From Gracilibacillus halophilus YIM-C55.5 (GTDB lineage: Bacteria; Bacillota; Bacilli; Bacillales; Amphibacillaceae): a stretch of 53,251 nucleotides of DNA. Both the position numbers and the translations under genes were made by a program. The notes under the pieces are model-generated. The model was not told where the DNA came from. It was given only the letters and a program-made list of their open reading frames with translations, and did not search any database. Below, one piece after another: positions 1 through 7,515 of this stretch (positions within the stretch are counted from its first letter, which is position 1; the number at the start of each line of letters is the position of its first letter). The stretch spans positions 1 to 53,251 of the forward strand of contig NZ_APML01000030.1 in the NCBI RefSeq assembly GCF_000359605.1, read 5' to 3'.

Positions 1-43
1 TAGATAAATATGAGGTATGAGAGTAATAAATGACAGTTCAATG

Positions 44-78
44 CGAAAAGCACCTAGCATATAAGTAGGTGCTTTTCG
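44..78. terminator. Hairpin terminator of a gene upstream of the window
   Basis: A 13-bp perfect inverted repeat (CGAAAAGCACCTA at 44-56 and its complement at 66-78) has a 9-nt loop. The A-rich and T-rich outer ends would suit termination in either direction. No gene of the window ends here, so it probably closes a gene lying to the left. Confidence 0.6.
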
Positions 79-302
79 TGATACAGAAAATGATACAGTT
101 CGAGTAAAATTATATGTTTACCATAAAATTACCAAGTAACGATAAACGTTGATTTATCAACGAATTTAGCTACTAATAGCCAAATTTAAAATGCTATTAG
201 GCGTTTCCCACCGTCTCCACCATACATAACAAAATGGTGGTACTTTTTATCAATAGAATGAATGTAGATGCAAGCCATATTCCATTGGGAGTATGGTTTT
301 TT

Positions 303-482
303 AATGATTTGAGTCAAACAGAAGAAATGGCAGTAGCTGTTTGAATGGAAAATGAAGATATGCTTCAAATAGAAAACGAACTAACATCTGTTTGCATCGT
401 AAATGATTATATCCTGCAAATAGAAGATTTGGGTTCAATTGTTTGCATCATAAAATGACTCCATTGAATGGTTCTGTTTGAC
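303..482. repeat. 51-bp-period palindrome array, copy A
   Basis: CTGTTTG-type left arms recur at 337, 388 and 439 (51 bp apart), followed by a shortened unit at 474. Each unit is an imperfect palindrome of roughly 30-36 bp: a TTTGCA or CTGTTTG left arm, an AT-rich centre, and a TGCAAA or CAAACAG right arm. The first unit has only its right arm (313-321). The same family occurs at 37.3 and 42.5 kb. The remaining sequence of 1-592 holds a terminator at 44-78 and no convincing gene. Confidence 0.75.
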
Positions 483-592
483 ACAAAACCATATAATGAG
501 ATAATTAGAAATAATAACTAAAAATATGACAAAAATCGGATTTTATACTACGGTATTAGATTGAAAGCGTTTTATGATAGGAGTGGGCTATT

Positions 593-805
593 GTGACAAA
601 TGAAGAATCAATAAAATATACCTATGTTGGTTTATTCGCTTTCCTATTATTATTTATACTTTCTACAGGAACGATCATTTATATGGTTCTATTCTCACGA
701 GATGCAGTATTGGTCTATGTATCCATGAGTTTAATAGTTCTTAATTCAAGTATAAGAATCATCTACAGCATTCGAAAAATTCAAAAAAACAGAAATAAAA
801 AATAA
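593..805 (+). CDS. Small two-helix membrane protein, unknown function
   Basis: A 70-residue protein starts at GTG 593, about nine bases behind an AGGAG-type ribosome site (around 579-584). Two hydrophobic segments are visible, at about residues 11-33 and 39-55, followed by a strongly basic tail rich in Lys, Arg and Asn, which should lie in the cytoplasm. I do not recognise a family. It stands alone between repeat array A and the MFS operon. A weak cre-like sequence (562-575) lies just upstream, but its match is too poor to claim regulation. The start codon and length are moderately secure; the function is unknown. Confidence 0.55.
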   Translation: MTNEESIKYTYVGLFAFLLLFILSTGTIIYMVLFSRDAVLVYVSMSLIVLNSSIRIIYSIRKIQKNRNKK

Positions 806-847
806 TTAGAACGAGATATGTATCACTATTAGATAAGCGCTATATAT

Positions 848-890
848 TTGACGTTAGTAGTACCCATCATTTATTATACCTATATGGGTA
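848..890 (+). promoter_or_regulatory. Promoter with overlapping CsoR/CstR-like operator
   Basis: A -35 box TTGACG (848-853) and a -10 box TATTAT (872-877) are 18 bp apart. The palindrome-like TACCTATATGGGTA (877-890) starts at the -10 box. Its TACC/GGGTA ends resemble the sites bound by copper- or persulfide-sensing CsoR/CstR repressors, and a second, better copy lies at 921-936. The family assignment is inference, and no such regulator is encoded in the window. Confidence 0.5.
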
Positions 891-920
891 ATAAATCCCT
901 CTCTTTTTTTGCTTTCCTAA

Positions 921-936
921 ATACCCGTATGGGTAG
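921..936 (+). promoter_or_regulatory. Second CsoR/CstR-like operator
   Basis: ATACCCGTATGGGTAG is a near-perfect palindrome (TACCC, GTAT, GGGTA) between the promoter and the MFS gene. It matches the related sequence at 877-890. Two copies in the leader of an operon that ends in a Cys-rich copper-storage-type protein fit control by a CsoR-family repressor. Confidence 0.5.
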
Positions 937-992
937 TTGTGTGTATATTCTGTATATACTGGATAACCTAAATCATGAGGTGGTGCGACGAA

Positions 993-2207
993 TTGAAACA
1001 CAACGTGAAATATGGAGTCAAAGAGAATTTATTACAATTCTCTTTATTAGTGGTCATTAATTTATTTGTTGGATCCATGGTAGGGCTTGAGAGAACTATT
1101 CTTCCCATTATTGGTGAAGAGCAATTCGGTCTAAAATCTATGAGTGCGGCACTTTCTTTCATTGTTAGCTTCGGTTTTTCCAAAGCTTGCATAAATTTTA
1201 TTGCTGGACATTTAGCTGATCGAATCGGACGAAAACAAGTGCTTATCGTTGGCTGGATGATTGGTCTATTTGTGCCATTGATCGTCATTTTTGCTGGATC
1301 ATGGTGGCAAATCGTTTTAGCTAATATTTTATTAGGTGTGAATCAAGGGCTGACTTGGTCAATGACCGTTAATATGAAAGTGGATCTGGCCAAATCAACG
1401 CAAAGAGGATTAGCGGTTGGATGTAACGAATTTGCTGGGTATATAGGTGTAGCGTTGCTGGCGATTCTTTCAGGTTATGTCGCATCGACGTATTCACTGC
1501 GACCAGAACCATTTTTAATCGGGATTGTCATTGTAGTAATTGGCATGATTTTATCGTTTTTTGTTAAAGATACAAGTGATTATATCCAAAAACAATCGCA
1601 AACAGAAAATGAATCATTGGATACCAAAACCGTCTTTCATGTAACGACATGGAAGGATCACAATTTATCGAGCATAAGTTTTGCAGGTCTTACGACAAAC
1701 GTAAAAGATGGGATGGCATGGGGACTCTTTCCTTTATTTTTCGCTGCTCAAGGTTTATCTGTGGGACAAATTGGAGTGATTACAGCAGTGTATCCAGCAG
1801 CTTGGGGCATTTTTCAGTTAGTCACTGGAACAATAAGCGATCAAGTGGGACGAAAATGGTTGATTGCAACGGGGATGATGTTACAAGCATTATCTCTATG
1901 GGGGATTTTATTCGTTCACCATTATTCGCTATGGATAGTCGGAGCGATTTTATTAGGCATTGGAACTGCGATGGTTTATCCAACACTGATTGCATCGATT
2001 AGTGACGTTGCACAACCAGAATGGCGAGCTTCTTCGATGGGCGTTTATCGATTTTGGCGCGACAGTGGGTATGCCTTTGGAGCATTATTAGCAGGAATCA
2101 TAGCTGACATGCTTCAGGTCGGCTGGGCAATTGGTTTGGTAGCCTTCCTCCCCCTAATAGCAGGGTTACTCGCTATCTTTCGTATGAATGAAACATTACA
2201 ACGATAA
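993..2207 (+). CDS. MFS transporter, 12-helix, possibly metal- or thiol-stress linked
   Basis: A major facilitator superfamily permease of about 404 residues with 12 predicted helices. The conserved loop after helix 2 reads LADRIGRK, and its second-half counterpart reads ISDQVGRK. An in-frame ATG lies at 975, but the ribosome site GAGGTG (977-982) overlaps it, so TTG 993, ten bases downstream, is the better start. It is the first gene of an operon with a DUF302 protein (38 bp downstream) and a Cys-rich Csp-type protein. Substrate is not readable from sequence. Context suggests copper or reactive sulfur, but drug or sugar efflux is equally possible for the fold. Confidence 0.8.
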   Translation: MKHNVKYGVKENLLQFSLLVVINLFVGSMVGLERTILPIIGEEQFGLKSMSAALSFIVSFGFSKACINFIAGHLADRIGRKQVLIVGWMIGLFVPLIVIFAGSWWQIVLANILLGVNQGLTWSMTVNMKVDLAKSTQRGLAVGCNEFAGYIGVALLAILSGYVASTYSLRPEPFLIGIVIVVIGMILSFFVKDTSDYIQKQSQTENESLDTKTVFHVTTWKDHNLSSISFAGLTTNVKDGMAWGLFPLFFAAQGLSVGQIGVITAVYPAAWGIFQLVTGTISDQVGRKWLIATGMMLQALSLWGILFVHHYSLWIVGAILLGIGTAMVYPTLIASISDVAQPEWRASSMGVYRFWRDSGYAFGALLAGIIADMLQVGWAIGLVAFLPLIAGLLAIFRMNETLQR

Positions 2208-2245
2208 GAATACGAATTTCGTTATATACAAATGAGGTGATATTG

Positions 2246-2650
2246 ATGGGACAAGTGGATACAATGTTTCATTATACTGTTGAAACGACAAAATCAATTG
2301 AAGAGGCAATGAACTCACTTGAAGAACGTTTGATGGAAGAGGAGTTTGGCGTTTTATGGAAATTTGATATCAAAGATACATTACAACAAAAAGGTTTTAC
2401 ATTTGAGCAACCTTATCATGTATTAGAAGTATGTAATCCGAAAGAAGCTCAGCGTGTTTTATCACAAAATCAAATGGTCGGTTATTTTTTACCTTGTAAA
2501 ATGGTTGTTTATCAAGATAATCAAAAAACAAAAATGGGTATGCCTCGACCGACAGCATTAATCGATATGGTTAATGATGCAACTGTGAAAGAACTGGCAG
2601 AAGACATTGAAAAACGTCTGATAACATGTATGGATAAAAGTATTTCTTAA
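2246..2650 (+). CDS. DUF302 family protein
   Basis: A 134-residue soluble protein resembling the DUF302 family, with a typical opening (FHYTVETTKS) and the central segment around VCNPKEA. DUF302 domains are small alpha/beta proteins of unsettled function that often sit beside metal, sulfur or redox genes. The ribosome site GAGGTGA (2234-2240) selects ATG 2246 rather than the in-frame GTG at 2237, which the ribosome site overlaps. It lies between the MFS gene and the Csp-type gene and is probably co-transcribed with both. Confidence 0.75.
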   Translation: MGQVDTMFHYTVETTKSIEEAMNSLEERLMEEEFGVLWKFDIKDTLQQKGFTFEQPYHVLEVCNPKEAQRVLSQNQMVGYFLPCKMVVYQDNQKTKMGMPRPTALIDMVNDATVKELAEDIEKRLITCMDKSIS

Positions 2651-2752
2651 GTGGAAACGAAAAATTGTGACTAAAAAAATGAGATCGAGTATTCATATAT
2701 TGTGTGAATTGGGAAAAGATATGAGGTGAAACGGTCGAAAGGAGGCTCTTGA

Positions 2753-3097
2753 ATGGGCGTATTATCTACTTCACCTAGTCATATGGATACTTGTATTACA
2801 TCCTGTGTACAATGTCAAAGAGCATGTGAGGAATGTTTTACTGCTTGTTTGCAAGAACCTGATGTACAAGCAAGGGTGACATGCATTCAAACGTTAAATG
2901 ATTGTTCAGAGATTTGTGGTCAAGCGGTGCAATATATGTCACGAAACAGTGCGTTTGCTGTGCAGTTATGTGGCCTATGTGCTCAGGTATGTGAACAATG
3001 TGCAACTGAGTGTGAGAATATGCAAGATGACCACTGTAAAGAGTGCGCTGCAATTTGTCGCCAATGTGCACAGAACTGTCGGAATATGGCCGGTTAG
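2753..3097 (+). CDS. Cys-rich four-helix copper-storage (Csp3/YhjQ-like) protein
   Basis: A 114-residue protein with 19 cysteines spaced mainly as CxxC and CxxxC along four helices (Cys 14, 18, 21, 25, 28, 32, 44, 51, 55, 73, 76, 80, 83, 87, 95, 98, 102, 105 and 109). This is the pattern of the four-helix Csp family (DUF326, B. subtilis YhjQ), in which thiols lining the bundle core hold many Cu(I) ions. No signal peptide is visible, so it should be cytosolic, as for Csp3. An excellent ribosome site (AAGGAGG, 2739-2745) precedes ATG 2753. It ends the operon begun by the MFS gene and is followed by a terminator. The CsoR-like palindromes upstream support a copper role. Confidence 0.85.
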   Translation: MGVLSTSPSHMDTCITSCVQCQRACEECFTACLQEPDVQARVTCIQTLNDCSEICGQAVQYMSRNSAFAVQLCGLCAQVCEQCATECENMQDDHCKECAAICRQCAQNCRNMAG

Positions 3098-3098
3098 T

Positions 3099-3137
3099 AA
3101 AAGAGGTTTGGGTGTTAATAGCCTGAACCTCTTTTAA
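3099..3137 (+). terminator. Terminator after the Csp-type gene
   Basis: AAAAGAGGTT (3099-3108) pairs with AACCTCTTTT (3126-3135) two bases after the stop codon. The uridine tail is part of the stem, so its strength is uncertain. It closes the MFS-DUF302-Csp operon. Confidence 0.65.
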
Positions 3138-3257
3138 CGCGTGTAAGTAAGTTGGTTAGAGTACTTTCATGTCATTTGCCGTGAGTCAAACATTTGACCA
3201 TTTAGGGAATTCATTTTTACAATAAATAGTAGAAAACATATGAAGGAGGAATGCATG

Positions 3258-3914
3258 ATGTCAAAAAACGTATTAATGGTCGTGACCAATCATACGACGA
3301 TTACCGATGATCATAAGACAGGACTATGGCTAGAGGAATTTGCTGTTCCGTATATAGTGTTTAAAGATCAAGGATATCATATAAAAGTAACTAGTATTGA
3401 GGGGGGAGAAGTTGCTTTAGACCCGAACAGTATTGAAGATAAAGCGGAATGGAAAGAAGCTGAACAGGAATTAAAAGATACAGAAAAATTATCGAAACAA
3501 GATGCGAATGGTTTTGATGCCATTTTCCTTCCTGGTGGACATGGAACGATGTTTGATTTTCCTGATAATGATACGCTACAATATGTTCTTCAACAGTTTG
3601 CCGAAGAAAATAAAGTCATTGGTTCAGTCTGTCACGGTCCAGCAGGTATTGTGAATGTAACTTATGAAGATGGGACACCGCTTGTTAAGGACAAGAAAGT
3701 AACAGCATTTACCGATTCTGAAGAAAAAGAAATGCAATTGGACTTGCATATGCCGTTCTTATTAGAATCTAAAATTCGTGAAAAGGGAGCAGACTTTCAA
3801 ACAGATGAAAACTGGTCCGATCACTCTGTTCGAGATGGCAACTTAGTGACAGGACAAAACCCGCAATCCAGTCAAAGTACAGCGAAAAAAGTCGTCGAAG
3901 CATTAGAAGCATAA
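3258..3914 (+). CDS. DJ-1/PfpI family type 1 glutamine amidotransferase-like protein
   Basis: About 218 residues of the DJ-1/PfpI superfamily, closest in layout to the Hsp31-like branch. The nucleophile elbow GSVCHGPAG carries the catalytic Cys, and FLPGGHGTMFDFP forms the preceding glycine-rich loop. Hsp31-like relatives act as glyoxalase III-type enzymes or protein-repair chaperones; which applies here is not decided by sequence. The ribosome site AAGGAGG (3243-3249) suits ATG 3258 (8 bp) better than ATG 3255 (5 bp), and rules out the ATG at 3240 that precedes it. It is a single gene, converging on the marR-type gene at a shared terminator. Confidence 0.85.
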   Translation: MSKNVLMVVTNHTTITDDHKTGLWLEEFAVPYIVFKDQGYHIKVTSIEGGEVALDPNSIEDKAEWKEAEQELKDTEKLSKQDANGFDAIFLPGGHGTMFDFPDNDTLQYVLQQFAEENKVIGSVCHGPAGIVNVTYEDGTPLVKDKKVTAFTDSEEKEMQLDLHMPFLLESKIREKGADFQTDENWSDHSVRDGNLVTGQNPQSSQSTAKKVVEALEA

Positions 3915-3920
3915 TGTAAT

Positions 3921-3965
3921 AAACAGTTGACTGCCTATAATGAGAGAAGGCAGTCAACTGTTTTT
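3921..3965. terminator. Bidirectional terminator
   Basis: AAACAGTTGACTGCC pairs with GGCAGTCAACTGTTT around a short A-rich loop, flanked by A-rich and T-rich sequence. It lies between the convergent DJ-1-type and MarR-type genes and serves both. Confidence 0.85.
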
Positions 3966-4419
3966 ATTCATCGTCTATTTTTGATAAAACCCCTTCTAAG
4001 TCTATAATGGCACGATATAGTGTTGTTTTTTCCTCGTCGTTTAGTTTTCCTAATTGTTGCTTGACACATTTTTGTAAATACGCTTTTTTTTCTGCCAAGA
4101 ATGTTTCCCCTTCATCTGATAACTGAATATAAGTGACACGACGATCTTCTTCAGATTTTTTACGCACAATGAAATTTCTTTCTGTTAGCTTATGAATCAA
4201 TGGTGTCACATTTGATTTCTTTATTGATAGCTTTTGGGCAATTTCATTCATCCGTAAAGATCCGTTGTTTTCAATTAGATGCAAAATATGAAAGTGAGTA
4301 GGGTGCAATTCCTCATCTTTGATTTCAGGTGGTCTCCCAATCAGTTTTTTGGGTAGTAGTGGCATAATAAATAACAACTTGGCGACCAATTCATTTATAT
4401 CTTGTTCAGAATGATTCAT
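3964..4419 (-). CDS. MarR family transcriptional regulator
   Basis: A 151-residue winged-helix regulator. The recognition region IAQKLSIKKSNVTPLIHKL and the wing with EEDRRVTYIQLSDEG are typical of MarR proteins, which are dimers that usually repress a neighbouring efflux gene and release DNA on ligand or oxidant binding. Cys at about residue 123 could be redox-sensitive, but that is speculation. A GGAGG site precedes the ATG. It is divergent from the ABC exporter at 4505, and the 85-bp gap holds a promoter with a palindrome, so repression of that exporter is the likely job. Confidence 0.85.
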   Translation of the reverse strand: MNHSEQDINELVAKLLFIMPLLPKKLIGRPPEIKDEELHPTHFHILHLIENNGSLRMNEIAQKLSIKKSNVTPLIHKLTERNFIVRKKSEEDRRVTYIQLSDEGETFLAEKKAYLQKCVKQQLGKLNDEEKTTLYRAIIDLEGVLSKIDDE

Positions 4420-4439
4420 GTTCTAACCTCCATTAAAAG

Positions 4440-4480
4440 TTGACATTCGGTGCGTAAACCATGATAATAGTTATTATAAC
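4440..4480 (+). promoter_or_regulatory. Exporter promoter with candidate MarR operator
   Basis: TTGACA (4440-4445), a 17-bp spacer and GATAAT (4463-4468) form a near-consensus sigma-A promoter. Immediately downstream is GTTATTATAAC (4470-4480), a palindrome with 5-bp arms around one base that covers the expected transcription start. This is a natural position for repression by the divergent MarR protein. Confidence 0.65.
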
Positions 4481-4504
4481 ATAACTAATCGGATTTGTGG
4501 GGGA

Positions 4505-5446
4505 ATGGAGATGGAGTCCATCATATCTGTTAGAAAACTAACGAAAAGTTATAAAAATGTCAAAGCCGTCAAAGCGATCGATTTTGAAGTGGAAAAGGGA
4601 GAGATATTCGGTTTTTTAGGTCCGAATGGCGCAGGAAAAAGCACAACGATTAATATGATTTGTACGATGTTAAAGCCAACTTCTGGTGATATTGTTATTA
4701 ACGGATATGATGCAACTGAGGAAAAGGACGCGGTACGTGCGAGTATAGGAATTATTTTTCAAGAAAATACATTAGATGAGAAGCTAACAGCCAACGAAAA
4801 TTTGTTACTTCATTGCCGTTTTTATCATGTACCGAAAGAGCAAAGAGAAAAGCGAATTCATGAAGTATTAGAAATTGTTGACTTAGTTGATGAAAGATAC
4901 CGGCGTGTTGAAACATTTTCTGGTGGCATGAAGCGTCGATTAGAAATTGCTCGTGGATTGTTGCATTATCCGAAAGTATTATTTTTAGATGAGCCGACGG
5001 TTGGGCTAGATCCACAGACGAGGGCACACCTCTGGGAATATATTTTAAAATTAAAAGAAAAAGAAGGAATTACGATGTTTCTGACCACTCATTATTTAGA
5101 TGAGGCAGAAATTAGCGACCGAGTGGCAATTATGGATCAAGGTGAAATCATTGCCATTGATTCACCGACAGCGTTAAAAGATCAGCTCGGTGGTGATATG
5201 ATTGAATTGAAGACGGAAGATAATGAACAAACTCTAAAAGAAATCGAAGAAAAAATAGAAGAAGCAGAAGTAACTGTTGATGGAGATACGATTCACTTAA
5301 AGGTAGCAAGTAGTGATGCGTTTATTTCAACATTTATGCAAAACTTTACAATACCGATTACAACGTTAAACATTCGCAAACCTTCATTAAATGATGTGTT
5401 CTTAGCGTTTACTGGACGAAAAATTGCTGAGGCAGCGAAAGAATAG
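4505..5446 (+). CDS. ABC transporter ATP-binding protein, DrrA type
   Basis: A 313-residue ABC ATPase. Walker A is GPNGAGKS, the signature is FSGGMKRRL, Walker B is VLFLDEPTVGLDP, and the switch His lies in TTHYLDEAE. The C-terminal extension of about 90 residues is typical of daunorubicin-resistance (DrrA) and ABC-2-type exporters. ATG 4505 and ATG 4511 are both possible starts behind a G-rich ribosome site. The permease follows 11 bp later. Substrate is unknown; drugs, lipids or peptides are all possible. The divergent MarR gene suggests induction by a toxic compound. Confidence 0.88.
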   Translation: MEMESIISVRKLTKSYKNVKAVKAIDFEVEKGEIFGFLGPNGAGKSTTINMICTMLKPTSGDIVINGYDATEEKDAVRASIGIIFQENTLDEKLTANENLLLHCRFYHVPKEQREKRIHEVLEIVDLVDERYRRVETFSGGMKRRLEIARGLLHYPKVLFLDEPTVGLDPQTRAHLWEYILKLKEKEGITMFLTTHYLDEAEISDRVAIMDQGEIIAIDSPTALKDQLGGDMIELKTEDNEQTLKEIEEKIEEAEVTVDGDTIHLKVASSDAFISTFMQNFTIPITTLNIRKPSLNDVFLAFTGRKIAEAAKE

Positions 5447-5457
5447 GGGGGAGTAAG

Positions 5458-6285
5458 ATGGAAGGTATTTTCGCCATTTGGCAGCGAGATTTGTTAAAGT
5501 TTTTCCGTGATCGCGCACGGTTGTTTGGTTCTTTTACGATGCCGATTCTATTTTTGCTCATTTTTGGTGGTGGCATGAGCGGATCGATGGAAACGATGAT
5601 GGCTAGCAATATGCCTGAGGGTGGTGAAGGCTTCAATTATGTTGAATTCGTGTTTCCGGGCATTGTTTCAATGACGTTATTGATGACATCTATTTTCTCA
5701 GCCATGTCGGTTATTGAAGATAAAGATTTTGGCTATATGAAAGAAATTCTTGTTTCTCCTATTTCTCGGGTACATATTGCTGTTGGGAAGATGTTCGGTG
5801 CAGCTACTGTTGCTACCATTCAAGGGATGATCTTATTTTTGTTAATTCCTTTATTAGGATTATCCTACCAACTGACTGCTTTGATTCAAGTGATTCCATT
5901 TATGTTTTTACTTGCTTGTGCGTTGTCGGCATTAGGTTTATTATTTGCAAGTTTTATACGGTCAACACAAGGTTTTCAGTTAACCGTACAAATTCTTGTG
6001 ATGCCAATGATCTTTTTGTCGGGCGCTTTATTTCCTGTGAATAATATGCCAACATGGATGGATATTATCGTAAAAATCAACCCAGTCACATATGGAGTTG
6101 ATGTGATGAAAAAAATCATGATTGATATTGAAAATGCGCAAGCTGCAGTGTTGGATGCGATGGGGTTGAATATTACTGTATGGGGAAGAGAAGTAACGAT
6201 TGTTGAAGAGATCCTTTTCATCGCCGGTTTTGCTACTATATTAGTCTTATTTGCTACACTTAGCTTTAAACGAGCAAATGCATAA
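5458..6285 (+). CDS. ABC-2 type permease
   Basis: A 275-residue six-helix membrane protein of the ABC-2 family. The N-terminal elbow helix (FAIWQRDLLKFFRDRARL) precedes helix 1, and the conserved pattern ending in FPVNNMPTWM and NPVTYGVDVM lies near helices 5-6. It pairs with the ATPase encoded just upstream, giving an exporter of unknown substrate. A good GGGGGAG ribosome site precedes the ATG. Confidence 0.87.
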   Translation: MEGIFAIWQRDLLKFFRDRARLFGSFTMPILFLLIFGGGMSGSMETMMASNMPEGGEGFNYVEFVFPGIVSMTLLMTSIFSAMSVIEDKDFGYMKEILVSPISRVHIAVGKMFGAATVATIQGMILFLLIPLLGLSYQLTALIQVIPFMFLLACALSALGLLFASFIRSTQGFQLTVQILVMPMIFLSGALFPVNNMPTWMDIIVKINPVTYGVDVMKKIMIDIENAQAAVLDAMGLNITVWGREVTIVEEILFIAGFATILVLFATLSFKRANA

Positions 6286-6338
6286 GAGCTTTCATGGTAT
6301 TACACAAAAAGTATTAACATAAAATTGGGGAAATCGTA

Positions 6339-7487
6339 ATGGGAATTAATGATATCATTGTTTTTATCGTCATAGGCTTCTTTTGTCTAGGAGCACTTGA
6401 TAAATGTATAGGGAATAAATGGGGATTAGGAAAGCATTTTGATGATGGATTTATGACAATGGGATCTATTACGCTTGCAATAGTTGGAATTATTTCTTTA
6501 GCACCAGTACTTGCTTCTATACTTACACCACTTATTTCACCTATTTACGGACTAGTAGGAGCAGACCCTGCATCTTTTGCCAATACAATATTAGCTCTCG
6601 ATACAGGAGGATATGCATTAGCGACAGAAATGTCTCAAAATGCGGATGCTGAGTTGTTTGCATGGGTATTTTTAGGAACGATGATGGGCCCGACCATCGT
6701 CCTCACGATTCCTGTAGGAGTAGGTATGATTGACAAGAAGGATCACCCTTTTTTTGCTAAGGGGATTTTATTAGGTATTATTACTGTGCCTATTGGTTCT
6801 TTGATTGGTGGAATTATTGCAAATATACCTCTATTGGTGATTATTAAAAATCTTATTCCGCCGATTGTATTGTCTATAGTGATCTCTGTAGGGTTATGGA
6901 AATATACAAATAAAATGATTTTGGGATTTTCGGTCTTCGCAAAAGGAATAAACATTATGGCGACGATTGGTTTAACAGCTATATCTATTGAAACATTTAC
7001 AGGTGTTACAGTTATTCCTAACATGACACCGTTAATGGAAGGAATGGAAGTTGTTACAATGATTGCTGTTTTTCTAGCAGGGGCTTTTCCATTCGTTGCA
7101 TTTATATCATTTGTGTGTAAGAAACCCTTGAAGACATTCGGTCGTTTATTAGGGATAAATGAAAGATCTACAGCAGGATTAATGGCATCTTTAGCACATA
7201 ACATACCTATGTTCTCTATTTTTAAGGAGATGGATGATAGAGGAAAAGTCATTAATGTAGCATTCGCTGTGAGTGGTGCTTTTGTTTTTGGTGCGCATCT
7301 GGGATTTGTTGCAGGTGTGAATAAAGATGTTGTTTTTGCTATGATCATAGGAAAACTATTTGGAGGAATAAGTGCTATTTTATTAGCTATAATGACAACA
7401 CGCCAAAAAAGCAAGGTAAATGAAAGTGACATCGATCCGCATGAACAGTCATCTATGCATGGTAAGGAAAGTGCGGCTAGTCACTGA
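6339..7487 (+). CDS. eutH: Ethanolamine permease EutH
   Basis: A 382-residue polytopic membrane protein with the EutH hallmark start (IGFFCLGALDKCIGNKWGLG) and the conserved stretch ILALDTGGYALATEMS. EutH allows ethanolamine to enter when external levels are low, feeding the ammonia-lyase EutBC. No other eut genes are in the window, so it is a solitary uptake gene here, and ethanolamine as substrate is inferred from the family. It begins 53 bp after the ABC-2 permease, and read-through from that operon is possible. It converges on the yppC-like gene with only 28 bp between stops and no clear terminator. Confidence 0.85.
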   Translation: MGINDIIVFIVIGFFCLGALDKCIGNKWGLGKHFDDGFMTMGSITLAIVGIISLAPVLASILTPLISPIYGLVGADPASFANTILALDTGGYALATEMSQNADAELFAWVFLGTMMGPTIVLTIPVGVGMIDKKDHPFFAKGILLGIITVPIGSLIGGIIANIPLLVIIKNLIPPIVLSIVISVGLWKYTNKMILGFSVFAKGINIMATIGLTAISIETFTGVTVIPNMTPLMEGMEVVTMIAVFLAGAFPFVAFISFVCKKPLKTFGRLLGINERSTAGLMASLAHNIPMFSIFKEMDDRGKVINVAFAVSGAFVFGAHLGFVAGVNKDVVFAMIIGKLFGGISAILLAIMTTRQKSKVNESDIDPHEQSSMHGKESAASH

Positions 7488-7515
7488 TCAGCTATAGATG
7501 TAATGAATGATTTAC

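Noticed and set aside
186-368. 60-codon minus-strand open frame
   Set aside because: It covers repeat array A, lacks a ribosome site, and has no conserved content.
562-575. cre site upstream of the small membrane protein
   Set aside because: TGAAAGCGTTTTAT misses the two final conserved bases of the consensus and there is no metabolic context.
848-1060. 70-codon plus-strand open frame ahead of the MFS gene
   Set aside because: It overlaps the promoter, both operators and the MFS start in another frame; no ribosome site.
6743-7432. 229-codon minus-strand open frame
   Set aside because: It is antisense to eutH; the length results from the hydrophobic codon bias of the membrane protein. No ribosome site or family likeness.
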